Positions 33,756 to 42,650 of a DNA stretch of 64,000 nt are shown here, one piece after another; the first letter of the stretch is position 1, and each line of letters begins with the position of its first letter. A program made the position numbers and the translations under genes. The stretch is taken from contig CAOKNO010000003.1 of assembly GCA_948470065.1 (NCBI GenBank), forward strand, positions 16,137 to 80,136, in the 5' to 3' direction. This DNA is from an uncultured Eubacterium sp. Lineage in GTDB: Bacteria; Bacillota; Clostridia; Lachnospirales; Lachnospiraceae. The notes beneath the pieces are model-generated. The model did no database searches, was not told the origin of the DNA, and saw nothing but the letters and a program-made list of their open reading frames with translations.

Positions 33756-33867
33756 AAAACGATATCCCTCCTATCCCCACGGCTTTGTGGTCCGGAAAAA
33801 CATCGTTTTCGTTCATAAATTATTCATTTTAGATTCAAAAAAGTTTCATTTCCGTAACACGGAAACT
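33756..33867 (-). promoter_or_regulatory. Amt leader with two terminator-like hairpins
   Basis: Minus strand, in order of transcription: a hairpin (33841-33867; AAGTTTC..GAAACTT around TTTCCGT/ACGGAAA) followed by TTTTTT, then a stem AAAACGAT/ATCGTTTT (33756-33809) ending in a seven-T run. Nested in the second is CCAC-AAAGCC-GTGG (33777-33790), a hexaloop with A at position 1 and G at position 4 as in ANTAR antiterminator targets. Attenuation of amt is likely in some form; the ANTAR reading is tentative. Confidence 0.5.
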
Positions 33868-33971
33868 TCATTTCTTTTCCATATAATAGATTTAACAAAG
33901 GAAAACAAAAAATGTTAAGCTGAAACAGCCAACTACTAATCTACTTATTTAAATAAACTTTTTCATAATAA

Positions 33972-33999
33972 ATGCCAGGTAGCGTAAGCCGCCTGGCAT
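33972..33999 (-). terminator. Terminator of glutamine synthetase
   Basis: Minus-strand stem ATGCCAGG/CCTGGCAT with inner GC pairs, followed by TTATTATG, about 50 nt past the stop at 34051. Confidence 0.8.
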
Positions 34000-34050
34000 C
34001 CTCCCTTTTTAGGGGAATTACGTACAGCTTTCGTATACTTTCACAAATCC

Positions 34051-36171
34051 CTACACTTCAAAAATCAAATCGCCATAAGATGGCATCGGCCACATTTCTT
34101 TATCTACAATCATTTCCAGATGATCCACAGGAGCGCGCAATGCTTCCATTGCAGTCTTTACTTTGTCGCGGTAATATACGGCCTGTTCCCTGCCTGGCTC
34201 CATCGAGGATCCCTGGTCTGCAATGCCAATCAGCGCCGTAAGCGCGGCTTTTGCTTCTGCAAGAAGGCTGGATACCTCTTTCAGCAGATCGGTCTGGGTG
34301 CTTGTATCCGCTTCATCCCCACATGCTGCTTTCACAGCATTGACAGAACCTGCCAGCGTTGTCGTATACTTAATGACTGCTGGGATGATCTGCTTGCCCG
34401 CCATATCAATCATGGCTCTTGCTTCTATGTTCAATGCTTTTGCATAATTTTCATACAGGATTTCCGCCCTGGAATACAACTCCGCCTCTGTGAACACGTT
34501 GAATTTCTCAAACAGCGCAATGGTCTTTTGGGTCGTCAATGCCGGGACTGCATCTACCATGGAACTAATATTGGGAAGCCCCAGGCGCTCCGCCTCTTCC
34601 ACCCATTCTTTGGAGTATCCATTCCCATTGAATACAATCTTCTCGTGGGCAGTCGCCTGTTCTTTGATCAAATTGTGTACCGCCATCTCAAAATCTTCCG
34701 CCTGTTCCAAAACATCGCAGGCGTCAGAAAACGCCTCTGCTACAATTGCATTCAGCACAACGTTTGGCGGTGAAATCGAATCGTTCGATCCTACCATACG
34801 GAACTCAAATTTATTCCCGGTAAATGCAAACGGCGACGTACGGTTCCTGTCTGCCGCATCTTTCCTAAAATCTGGAAGCGTCTTCACGCCTGTCTGAAGG
34901 ACTTCGCCTTTCAGGCTGCTGGTGGCTTCCCCGGTGCTGATTAACTGTGTCAGCACATCCTGGAGCTGTGCGCCCAGATATACGGATATAATAGCTGGAG
35001 GCGCTTCATTCGCCCCTAACCTGTGGTCGTTCCCTGCATCTGCGGCAGACTCACGGAGCAGCTCCGCATGTTTGTCAACAGCCTTTAAAATACAGGTCAG
35101 CACCAGCAAAAACTGGATATTGTCGTGCGGCGTCTTGCCTGGATCCAGCAAATTAATGCCGTCGTCTGTGATAATCGACCAGTTGTTATGCTTGCCGGAG
35201 CCATTCACGCCTGCAAACGGCTTCTCATGTAGCAGGCAAGTCAGCCCATGGCGCCCCGCCACCTTTTTCAAGGTTTCCATGACCAACTGGTTGTTGTCCA
35301 CGGCCACATTCGCCTCTGCATAAATCGGCGCAAGTTCGTGCTGCGCCGGGGCAACCTCATTGTGCTGTGTCTTCGCGCTGACGCCCAGCTTCCAGAGTTC
35401 TTTGTTCACATCCTTCATATAAGCCGCAATGCGCTCCCGGATTGCGCCGAAATAATGGTCTTCCATCTCCTGCCCTTTCGGCGGCATAGCGCCGAACAAC
35501 GTACGCCCGGTAAAAATCAAATCCTTCCGTTTTAGATATTTCTCACGATCCACCAGGAAATATTCCTGCTCTGGCCCCACGGAAGGCGTCACCTTCTTAG
35601 AAGTCGTATTGCCAAACAGGCGCAGCAGGCGCAGGGACTGTTCATTGATCGCCTCCATAGACCGCAGAAGCGGCGTCTTCTGATCCAACGCTTCCCCTGT
35701 ATAAGAACAGAATGCCGTCGGGATGCAAAGCGTCGCGCCGGCGGCGTCCTGCCTTACAAATGCCGGGGACGTGCAGTCCCAGGCGGTATAGCCCCTCGCC
35801 TCAAACGTCGCCCGGAGCCCTCCGGATGGGAAGGAAGACGCGTCTGGCTCGCCCTTAATCAGTTCTTTCCCAGAAAAACTCATCAGCACCTTGCCATTCT
35901 CCATCGGCGCGGTAATAAATGAATCGTGTTTCTCAGCCGTCACGCCTGTTAAAGGCTGGAACCAATGGGTATAATGCGTCGCGCCCTTTTCAATCGCCCA
36001 CTCCTTCATCTCATGAGCCACAACGTCCGCAGTCTCCAGATCCAGTTCCTTCCCCTCTCCTATGACTTCCTTTAACCTCTTATAAACCTTCTTTGGCAAA
36101 CGTTCCTGCATAACGGCATCATTAAACACGTTTTCCCCAAAAATTTCTGCAACATTGAAATATTCACTCAT
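34051..36171 (-). CDS. glnN: Glutamine synthetase type III
   Basis: 706 residues, the length of the large GSIII family found in Bacteroides and clostridia. It makes glutamine from glutamate, ammonia and ATP in the cytoplasm. Recognised blocks: the N-terminal [17 protein letters not shown], the GSIII signature [28 protein letters not shown], the metal site [20 protein letters not shown], and [23 protein letters not shown] at 36171 is chosen; a TTG two codons upstream is less likely. A terminator in its leader and nearby amt-PII suggest nitrogen-dependent control. Confidence 0.96.
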   Translation of the reverse strand: MSEYFNVAEIFGENVFNDAVMQERLPKKVYKRLKEVIGEGKELDLETADVVAHEMKEWAIEKGATHYTHWFQPLTGVTAEKHDSFITAPMENGKVLMSFSGKELIKGEPDASSFPSGGLRATFEARGYTAWDCTSPAFVRQDAAGATLCIPTAFCSYTGEALDQKTPLLRSMEAINEQSLRLLRLFGNTTSKKVTPSVGPEQEYFLVDREKYLKRKDLIFTGRTLFGAMPPKGQEMEDHYFGAIRERIAAYMKDVNKELWKLGVSAKTQHNEVAPAQHELAPIYAEANVAVDNNQLVMETLKKVAGRHGLTCLLHEKPFAGVNGSGKHNNWSIITDDGINLLDPGKTPHDNIQFLLVLTCILKAVDKHAELLRESAADAGNDHRLGANEAPPAIISVYLGAQLQDVLTQLISTGEATSSLKGEVLQTGVKTLPDFRKDAADRNRTSPFAFTGNKFEFRMVGSNDSISPPNVVLNAIVAEAFSDACDVLEQAEDFEMAVHNLIKEQATAHEKIVFNGNGYSKEWVEEAERLGLPNISSMVDAVPALTTQKTIALFEKFNVFTEAELYSRAEILYENYAKALNIEARAMIDMAGKQIIPAVIKYTTTLAGSVNAVKAACGDEADTSTQTDLLKEVSSLLAEAKAALTALIGIADQGSSMEPGREQAVYYRDKVKTAMEALRAPVDHLEMIVDKEMWPMPSYGDLIFEV

Positions 36172-36212
36172 ATCCAATCATCCTTTCTTAGAGTACGGCT
36201 TCCCCGGAAGAT

Positions 36213-36246
36213 AAAAAAGGCATTCCAAGCACCTTGGAACGCCTTT
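36213..36246 (-). terminator. Terminator hairpin in the glutamine synthetase leader
   Basis: Minus-strand AAAGGCgTTCCAAG/CTTGGAAtGCCTTTTTT, a 13-bp stem with a 3-nt loop and six Ts. It lies between the glnN promoter (36276-36304) and the start codon, so it must be bypassed for expression: a transcription attenuator. Confidence 0.8.
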
Positions 36247-36275
36247 GTCCTGACTCTTTCATTATGTCTGGTATT

Positions 36276-36304
36276 AACATACTCTACTTTGCTAGAAAAA
36301 TCAA
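36276..36304 (-). promoter_or_regulatory. Promoter of glutamine synthetase
   Basis: Minus-strand TTGATT (36299-36304), 17 nt spacer, TATGTT (36276-36281). It gives a leader of about 95 nt containing the terminator at 36213-36246. Confidence 0.55.
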
Positions 36305-36343
36305 CCGTATCTTCCCAAATATTTTATTTTCTGCTATTTCAAA

Positions 36344-36373
36344 CAAAAATATCCCCGATTTGGAGTATTTTTG
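36344..36373 (-). terminator. Probable terminator after the lipid kinase gene
   Basis: Stem CAAAAATA/TATTTTTG extended by TCC/GGA with one bulge, followed by TTTG on the minus strand, 37 nt past the stop at 36410. It would end the long ftsH-to-kinase run. Confidence 0.55.
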
Positions 36374-36409
36374 TAACTATTTACCTGCAAAATTATGGGA
36401 TGGCTCTCT

Positions 36410-37333
36410 TTACTGTTCCTGCCAGGACAGGAATTTTGCACCTGGCTTTACAATAATCTGTACCGCCTGCTTCTGGTTCTCGATCACGACCTCGCTGTGG
36501 CTTCCTCCGTATTCCCCATCGAGCGTCCAGGAAACCTCGCCCAAGGACTTAATGTGAAGACGTTCTGTCTTAAATGTATAGATAAAATCTGTGTCGTCAA
36601 TCAGGTTTGTAAGGCTCGCCACAATTGCATTCAGTTCCAATGGGTTTTTCGGCATACGGATCAGGGTCGCTTCAAACAGCCCGTCGTCCAGCTTCACATT
36701 CTTCCCCGTAATATTCTTAAACCCTCCGGCAGAAGTCGAGTTTGTCACCATACCATAGATAAATTCATCCTCAATGCATTGATCCTCATAACAGATCTGC
36801 ATATGGTACGACTGTATGCCTGGAAGCCTTTTTATCCCTTCCAGAAAATATGCCACATGCCCCAGGCGGTTCTTAAGATCCTGCCTAGTAGCATAGGAAA
36901 CGTCTGTAAACAGCCCAAACGCTGCAATATAGACAAAGTAGTCTTGGTTAAACCGCCCGATATCACAGTCAAAGGGCATCCCTTCCACCGCAAGCTGAGC
37001 CGCGCGATCCATCCGCTTTGGGATTTCTAGAGATACTGCAAAGTCATTGGTGCTGCCTGACGGGATATAGCCAATCGGCACGCGCTCCTTGCGTTTCATC
37101 ATCCCAGTAACCGTTTCATCTAAGGTGCCGTCCCCGCCGCTGCACACAATCCGTGCGTACTCCCCGGCTCTTTCTTCTATTAACTCCATCGCATCCCGCG
37201 GGCGCTGCGTAGGATGGATGGTAACCTCATAGCCAGCTTTCACAAACTGGTCGACGATTCCCATCAGTTTATTCTTAATCTGTCCTTTCCCGGAAAAAGG
37301 GTTGAATACAAACAAAAGCTTCTTCTTCTCCAT
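36410..37333 (-). CDS. Diacylglycerol/lipid kinase family protein
   Basis: 307 residues. DAGK catalytic domain with FNPFSGKG near the N terminus, the nucleotide motif CSGGDGTLDETV, and GYIPSGSTNDFA. The C-terminal beta-rich half (KNVKLDDGLFEATLIRMPK, WTLDGEYGG) matches the YegS/DgkB branch. It phosphorylates diacylglycerol or another lipid at the inner membrane face. Last gene of a long minus-strand run, 43 nt after whiA. Confidence 0.92.
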   Translation of the reverse strand: MEKKKLLFVFNPFSGKGQIKNKLMGIVDQFVKAGYEVTIHPTQRPRDAMELIEERAGEYARIVCSGGDGTLDETVTGMMKRKERVPIGYIPSGSTNDFAVSLEIPKRMDRAAQLAVEGMPFDCDIGRFNQDYFVYIAAFGLFTDVSYATRQDLKNRLGHVAYFLEGIKRLPGIQSYHMQICYEDQCIEDEFIYGMVTNSTSAGGFKNITGKNVKLDDGLFEATLIRMPKNPLELNAIVASLTNLIDDTDFIYTFKTERLHIKSLGEVSWTLDGEYGGSHSEVVIENQKQAVQIIVKPGAKFLSWQEQ

Positions 37334-37376
37334 AATAGCCCCCTTCCAGCCATTTTACCAAAATTGCCCCTCCCCA

Positions 37377-38330
37377 TCACATCCCGTCTTTTTTCCTGAG
37401 TTCTTCTGCAATTTCGCACAGCTTCCGCAGCCGGTGGTTTACGCCAGATTTGCCAACCGGGGGATCTAACATCTCCCCCAGTTCTTTTAAAGCTGCCTCT
37501 GGGTATTGGAGCCTAAGGAGCGCAATCTCCTGCAGGTTATCTGCCAGGCCGGCTAACCCCATGGTATCTATGATATACTTGATATCCCTGACCTGCCGGA
37601 TAGCTGCGCCGACCGTCTTATTGATATTGGCAGTTTCACAGTTTACTTTGCGGTTTACCGAGTTGCGCATCTCTTTTAAAATCCGGATGTTTTCCAAATC
37701 CATAAGGGCGACATGCGCTCCCATAACGTTCAGCATGTCGACGATTTGCGCACCTTCCTTCAGATAAACCACATAGCTCTTCTTGCGTATGACTATTTTG
37801 GCGTCCATGGAAAAGCTGTTGATTATCTCAATCAACTGCTTCGCCTTTTCCTCTGTCGTACAGATGATCTCAAAATGATAAGATTTCTCAGGATCGCTGA
37901 CCGATCCTGCGCATAGAAACGCCCCGCGCAGGAACGAACGGCGGCAGCATTGGCTTTGGACGAGCCTCTGGCTTACCACGCCGCAAGGCCTGATATCTCC
38001 CTTCTTGCCGTCACGCCATTTTACTGCCTGTAAGATCCGTTCCACAGCCGCAGGCTCTGACACGGAAACGATAAACGTCCTGCTTTTGTTCAGATAGATA
38101 TTCTGCCGCACGGCAATGCTTGCCGTTACCTGGAATGTATCCTTTAACAACAGGAAATACTTCCGTGCCAACGGAAGGTTCTCCGTATAGACCCGCAGGG
38201 CTTCCTCTCCATTCTGTCCTTCGATTTTCCCTGCAAATCCCAGGATGGCTGCAACCTCTGCAATCTGGCAATGCCTGCTCTTTTTGAACTGCCGGGACAA
38301 TTCTTCCTTCACTTGGCCTGAAAAAGACAT
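37377..38330 (-). CDS. whiA: DNA-binding protein WhiA
   Basis: About 317 residues. N-terminal LAGLIDADG-like fold ([39 protein letters not shown]) and a C-terminal helix-turn-helix ([39 protein letters not shown]-type segment). In Gram-positive bacteria WhiA affects cell division and chromosome segregation. The start at 38330 has AGGAGG upstream; the frame extends further without homology. It follows rapZ, as usual, but the normally intervening yvcK-type gene is absent. Confidence 0.94.
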   Translation of the reverse strand: [317 protein letters not shown]

Positions 38331-38416
38331 GTACCGCCCCTCCTGGGATTTTTGCCCCCTGCCTCTTCGTTCCGACGCCTGTTCCTGGACCATCGGCGCA
38401 TAAGCATCCCTCCTGG

Positions 38417-39289
38417 TTATTTATTGCGCAGGGCGTCTTTTTGGATATCCCTGTGCTCAATCTTAATCCCATAAGCCTTTTCATGGCAAAGCCTATGGTA
38501 CAATGCGTTTGCAAGCGTAACCGAACGGTGCTTCCCCCCGGTACATCCCACGCTGATTACAAGCTGCGTCTTCCCTTCCGTAATGTAATTCGGGATTAAA
38601 AATTTCACCATATCCTCTAGTTTATCCAAGAACTGGCCGGCTTCCTTATATTGCATGACGTATTCCTGGACTTCCTTGTCATTCCCGGTCTTTGCCCGCA
38701 ACCCCTCCACATAATAAGGGTTTGGCAAGAATCGCACGTCAAAGACCAGGTCGGAATCATTCGGGACGCCGTACTTAAAGCCAAACGATACGATCGTGAC
38801 AAACAAATTCTTGTAATCCTGGTTTTGGACAAAGATTTTCTCTAACTCCGCCTTCAGTTCCCGCGTCAGCATATTACTGGTATCTACAATGTAATTCGCC
38901 CGTTTGCGCAGAAATTCCATACGGAGGCGTTCCTTCTGGATCCCCTTATCGACCCGTTCCCCGCCTGCCAGCGGATGGATCCGCCTGGTTTCTTTGTAGC
39001 GTTTCACTAAGACCTCATCCGTGGAATCCAGATAGAGGATTTCAAACGCCCGCCCGCTGCTGCTCAGATGGTTCAAAACACCTTGCAGCTCGTCAAGCGC
39101 CTGCCCGCTGCGGATATCCACTCCAACCGCCACTTTCTGCAGTTCTGAGCTGGGATCCGCCATCTCCGCAAATTTCTCAATTAATGCAATCGGCAAGTTG
39201 TCCACGCAGAAATATCCGATATCCTCCATCATCTTCAAAGCCGTACTTTTCCCTGCCCCAGACATCCCTGTCAAAATCACGAATTTCAA
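38417..39289 (-). CDS. rapZ: RNase adapter/nucleotide-binding protein RapZ
   Basis: 290 residues. Walker A TGMSGAGKSTALK at the N terminus, VGVDIRSG, RRIHPL, FGFKYGVPNDSDLVFDVRFLPNP and the C-terminal SVGCTGGKHRSVTLAN are all typical of RapZ/YvcJ. In E. coli it guides RNase E to a small RNA controlling GlmS; in Firmicutes its role is less clear but it binds nucleotides and is linked to envelope precursor supply. Encoded 15 nt after murB. Confidence 0.95.
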   Translation of the reverse strand: MKFVILTGMSGAGKSTALKMMEDIGYFCVDNLPIALIEKFAEMADPSSELQKVAVGVDIRSGQALDELQGVLNHLSSSGRAFEILYLDSTDEVLVKRYKETRRIHPLAGGERVDKGIQKERLRMEFLRKRANYIVDTSNMLTRELKAELEKIFVQNQDYKNLFVTIVSFGFKYGVPNDSDLVFDVRFLPNPYYVEGLRAKTGNDKEVQEYVMQYKEAGQFLDKLEDMVKFLIPNYITEGKTQLVISVGCTGGKHRSVTLANALYHRLCHEKAYGIKIEHRDIQKDALRNK

Positions 39290-39304
39290 AACGCACCTCC
39301 GCCG

Positions 39305-40213
39305 CTAAAACTCACCCATAAGCTTCACTTCTGTTTCCAAACGTATGCCAGATTCTGATTCCACCCGATCCTGGATCTCTGAAATCAATTGACGGATTTG
39401 CGCCGACGTCGCGTTTCCCCGGTTTACCACAAACCCGCAATGCTTCTCAGATACCTGGGCGTCGCCAATCCGAAGGCCGCGAAGGCCTGCTTCCTCGATC
39501 AGCCTTCCTGCAAAATGCCCTATCGGCCGCTTAAACGTACTTCCAGCGCTCGGATATTCCAACGGCTGCTTCGCCATGCGCTGCTCTCTCAGACCCGACA
39601 TCTTAGCCGCAATCTCGGCTGTTTCACATGCCTCTAACTGAAACTCCGCCTCTAAAACGATATAACCGTTCTCCTGGATACAGCTTGTGCGGTATCCAAG
39701 CCCTAACTGTTCTGGCGTAAGCCCTATCACTTCCCCTTCGGGAGCCAGCACAGATGCGCTTCGGATAACGTCTTTGATTTCACCGCCATATGCCCCGGCG
39801 TTCATCACGACAGCCCCGCCGACGCTTCCTGGTATCCCGCCGGCAAATTCCAATCCAGACAGCCCGTGCGACGCGGCGCAATTTGAAACGTATGCCAGCA
39901 AAGCCCCGGCTCCCGCGCGGATACGATCCTGCTCTATGGATACGTCCGCCATCTGCTTTCCAATTTCCAAGACCAGCCCTTTGACGCCGCCGTCGCCGAC
40001 TAGAAGGTTACTTCCATTGCCGATTACCTGCCAGGGGATCCCATACGTCTTGCATAGGCGCACTACCGGAAAGACCTGTTCCTTGGCCGGCTGTACGTAA
40101 TACTCCGCCGGTCCTCCGGTCCGGAACGTCGTATGATTGCACATCTTCTCATTGGCAAAACAATTCCCTGCCCCTACGATTTCTTGTAACTGCCCGAAAA
40201 ATCCTGTGTCCAC
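39305..40213 (-). CDS. murB: UDP-N-acetylenolpyruvoylglucosamine reductase
   Basis: 302 residues, type II MurB. It reduces UDP-GlcNAc-enolpyruvate to UDP-MurNAc using FAD and NADPH. FAD-binding blocks: VIGNGSNLLVGDGGVKGLVLEI and GSVGGAVVMNAGAYGGEI; catalytic Ser in YPSAGSTFKRP; C-terminal SEKHCGFVVNRGNATS. GTG start 1 nt after the stop of the M18 peptidase gene, implying coupling. Confidence 0.96.
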   Translation of the reverse strand: MDTGFFGQLQEIVGAGNCFANEKMCNHTTFRTGGPAEYYVQPAKEQVFPVVRLCKTYGIPWQVIGNGSNLLVGDGGVKGLVLEIGKQMADVSIEQDRIRAGAGALLAYVSNCAASHGLSGLEFAGGIPGSVGGAVVMNAGAYGGEIKDVIRSASVLAPEGEVIGLTPEQLGLGYRTSCIQENGYIVLEAEFQLEACETAEIAAKMSGLREQRMAKQPLEYPSAGSTFKRPIGHFAGRLIEEAGLRGLRIGDAQVSEKHCGFVVNRGNATSAQIRQLISEIQDRVESESGIRLETEVKLMGEF

Positions 40214-40214
40214 A

Positions 40215-41609
40215 TTATGCCTCTTTCAAAAACGCCGTATAGCCCAGCTTTGCTTCATATAAATCTACCTTGCTGATGATTTCCCAAGGCGCATGCATAT
40301 TGATGACTGCAACGCCGCTGTCGATGACAGACATATTATAATTTGCCAGGATATAAGCGATAGTGCCGCCGCCGCCCTGGTCTACCTTCCCAAGCTCTGA
40401 CGTCTGGTAATACACATCGTTATCATCCATAATCTTCCTAAGCTCCGCCATATATTCCGGGTTCGCGTCATTCGATCCGCCCTTGCCCCTGGATCCTGTA
40501 TATTTGCAGAATACCAGCCCATTGCCGAAATATGCGCAATTGCGCTTCTCCATAACGGACGCATACAACGGATCGTATGCTGCGCTTACATCGGAAGAAA
40601 GTACCTTGGAATTGCTCATTGCACGGTTGAATGCAATCTGGCTGTAGGTTCCCATGCTGTTTAAGATCTCTGCAACCATATAAGAGAAGAACATAGACTG
40701 CATCCCGGTCGCCCCAACGCTCCCAATTTCTTCCTTATCTACCAGCAGGCAGACGCTTGTTTTCTCACATGTGCCTGCTTCTAAGGTTGCGGCAAAAGAC
40801 GGGTATGCACAGACACGGTCGTCATGCCCATATCCCATGATCATGCTGCGGTCGAACCCATAATCCCTGGCCTTGCCTGCCGGGACAACCTCGATTTCCG
40901 CAGACAGGAAATCCTCTTCCTCTATATTGTATTGCTCTTTTAAGATATTCAGAACATTTTGTTTGACTGCTTCTTTCGCTTTTTCCTCGTCTTCCTTATG
41001 CTCAAACGGGATGCTCCCCACCAAGAGATCCAGATTCTCCCCTTCGATCACCTTAGAAGCTTTCTTCTCCATCTGTTCGCCTGCCAGATGGATCAGCAGA
41101 TCGCTGATACCGAACACCGGATCCTCTTCCTTCTCCCCGATGCAGACATCAATCGTGCTGCCGTCCTTCTTCACAACCACGCCGTGCAGCGCCAACGGAA
41201 GCGTCACCCACTGGTACTTCTTCACGCCGCCATAATAATGCGTATCCAAAAGCGCTAGATCGGTATCTTCATACAATGGCACCTGCTTCAGATCCAGCCT
41301 TGGGGAATCAATGTGCGCGCCCAAAATATTCATACCTTGTTCCAACGGCTGCCTGCCAATCACAAACAGAGCCAGCATCTTCCCCATATTATCTGCATAC
41401 AGCTTATCGCCAGCCTTAATTTCCCTTCCAGCCGCGATAACTTCCTTCAGATCTTCAAACCCTGCTTCCTTCGCCTGGGAAACCAGTTCCTTCACACATT
41501 CCCGTTCCGTCTTGCAGTCAGAAATAAATTTTTTATAAGCTTCCCCAAAAGCAAAAACCTCCTGGCGCTTTCCTTCTGGGTATTTTTTCCATGCGTTTTT
41601 CTTCTCCAT
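40215..41609 (-). CDS. M18 family aminopeptidase
   Basis: 464 residues. Zinc aminopeptidase of the M18 family, cytoplasmic. Metal and catalytic motifs: ILGAHIDSPRLDLK (first His and adjacent Asp), DKEEIGSVGATG (catalytic Glu and metal Glu), GYGHDDRVCAY (bridging Asp), and the late VINMHAPWE His. It releases N-terminal residues from peptides, often acidic ones. It sits inside the hprK-murB-rapZ-whiA block, 1 nt from murB. Confidence 0.93.
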   Translation of the reverse strand: MEKKNAWKKYPEGKRQEVFAFGEAYKKFISDCKTERECVKELVSQAKEAGFEDLKEVIAAGREIKAGDKLYADNMGKMLALFVIGRQPLEQGMNILGAHIDSPRLDLKQVPLYEDTDLALLDTHYYGGVKKYQWVTLPLALHGVVVKKDGSTIDVCIGEKEEDPVFGISDLLIHLAGEQMEKKASKVIEGENLDLLVGSIPFEHKEDEEKAKEAVKQNVLNILKEQYNIEEEDFLSAEIEVVPAGKARDYGFDRSMIMGYGHDDRVCAYPSFAATLEAGTCEKTSVCLLVDKEEIGSVGATGMQSMFFSYMVAEILNSMGTYSQIAFNRAMSNSKVLSSDVSAAYDPLYASVMEKRNCAYFGNGLVFCKYTGSRGKGGSNDANPEYMAELRKIMDDNDVYYQTSELGKVDQGGGGTIAYILANYNMSVIDSGVAVINMHAPWEIISKVDLYEAKLGYTAFLKEA

Positions 41610-41702
41610 GATTTCGTTCCTCCATTTTCTAAAATTAATGTTATCTTAACTTTCTATGGCCGCCAGGACACTGTCCGGCGCCCATCCGCCGCCCATCGGC
41701 CC

Positions 41703-42650
41703 TTATCCTTCGTCCTCGTCGTCATCAGATTTCTTAAGGTTCTCCTGTACCCGGCGGTACAGCTCCTGCGCCGCGTTATAGCCCATCTTCTTCTGCCTGT
41801 GGTTCACGGCTGCGGACTCGCAGATTACCGCAAGGTTCCTGCCAGGCCGGATCGGCAGGGAATGGCTTACCACCTTATTCCCCAGAAATTCCTCATACTC
41901 TTCCTCCAAGCCCAGACGGTCATAGTCGTTCTCCCCGCGTTTCCAGTCTTCTAACTTGATGACCAGATCAATGTTCTGCTTCTCCTTGACGCACTCCACG
42001 CCAAACAGCGTCTTAACATCAATAATCCCAATCCCGCGCAGTTCAATGAAATACCGCGTAATATCGGGCGCGGTCCCTACCAGCGTATGTTTGTTGATCT
42101 TGCGGATCTCGACGACGTCGTCGCTGACCAGGCGGTGCCCTCTGCGGATCAGTTCCAGAGCCGCCTCGCTTTTGCCAATGCCGCTTTCCCCCATAATCAG
42201 AAGCCCCTCGCCGTATACATCCACCAGGACTCCATGGATGGAGATACAGGGCGCGAGCGCCTCTCCCAGATAATAGATTAACTCTGACATAAACGCTGAC
42301 GTTCCATAATCCGTGGAAAGCACCGGGGTGCCGCTTTCTGTCGCAATCCGCATCAGATCCTCATCCGGCTCTAAGCTACGGCAGAAAATAATGCATGGCA
42401 CATGATAGGAGAAAAATTTCCCATAAATCTCTAGCTTCTCCTCCTTGCTCAGACGCTGCATATACGTATATTCTACCGTACCGATAATTTCAATCCGGCT
42501 TTTCTCAAAATAGTCAAAATACCCGGTAAGCTGCAAAGCCGGACGGTTGACGTCGGCAGTCGTCACCTTGCGCGACTTGACGTCCACCTCGGGGTTTAAC
42601 ACCTTTAGGCTCATTTTCTCCACGATTTTATTTACGCTTACACCATTCAT
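41703..42650 (-). CDS. hprK: HPr kinase/phosphorylase
   Basis: 315 residues. It phosphorylates Ser46 of HPr and reverses it, the switch of carbon catabolite repression in Firmicutes. Walker [16 protein letters not shown], the HprK signature [14 protein letters not shown], and [13 protein letters not shown] near the C terminus are present; the N-terminal DRTSP domain starts [13 protein letters not shown] overlaps the uvrC stop by 4 nt. Confidence 0.96.
   Translation of the reverse strand: MNGVSVNKIVEKMSLKVLNPEVDVKSRKVTTADVNRPALQLTGYFDYFEKSRIEIIGTVEYTYMQRLSKEEKLEIYGKFFSYHVPCIIFCRSLEPDEDLMRIATESGTPVLSTDYGTSAFMSELIYYLGEALAPCISIHGVLVDVYGEGLLIMGESGIGKSEAALELIRRGHRLVSDDVVEIRKINKHTLVGTAPDITRYFIELRGIGIIDVKTLFGVECVKEKQNIDLVIKLEDWKRGENDYDRLGLEEEYEEFLGNKVVSHSLPIRPGRNLAVICESAAVNHRQKKMGYNAAQELYRRVQENLKKSDDDEDEG

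Larger units (their letters stand above)
33696..34050. other. Region between glnA-type and amt genes
   Basis: About 355 nt without a gene. It holds the glutamine synthetase terminator (33972-33999), a probable amt -10 box (TATTAT on the minus strand near 33883-33888) and two terminator-like hairpins in the amt leader (33756-33867). Confidence 0.6.
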
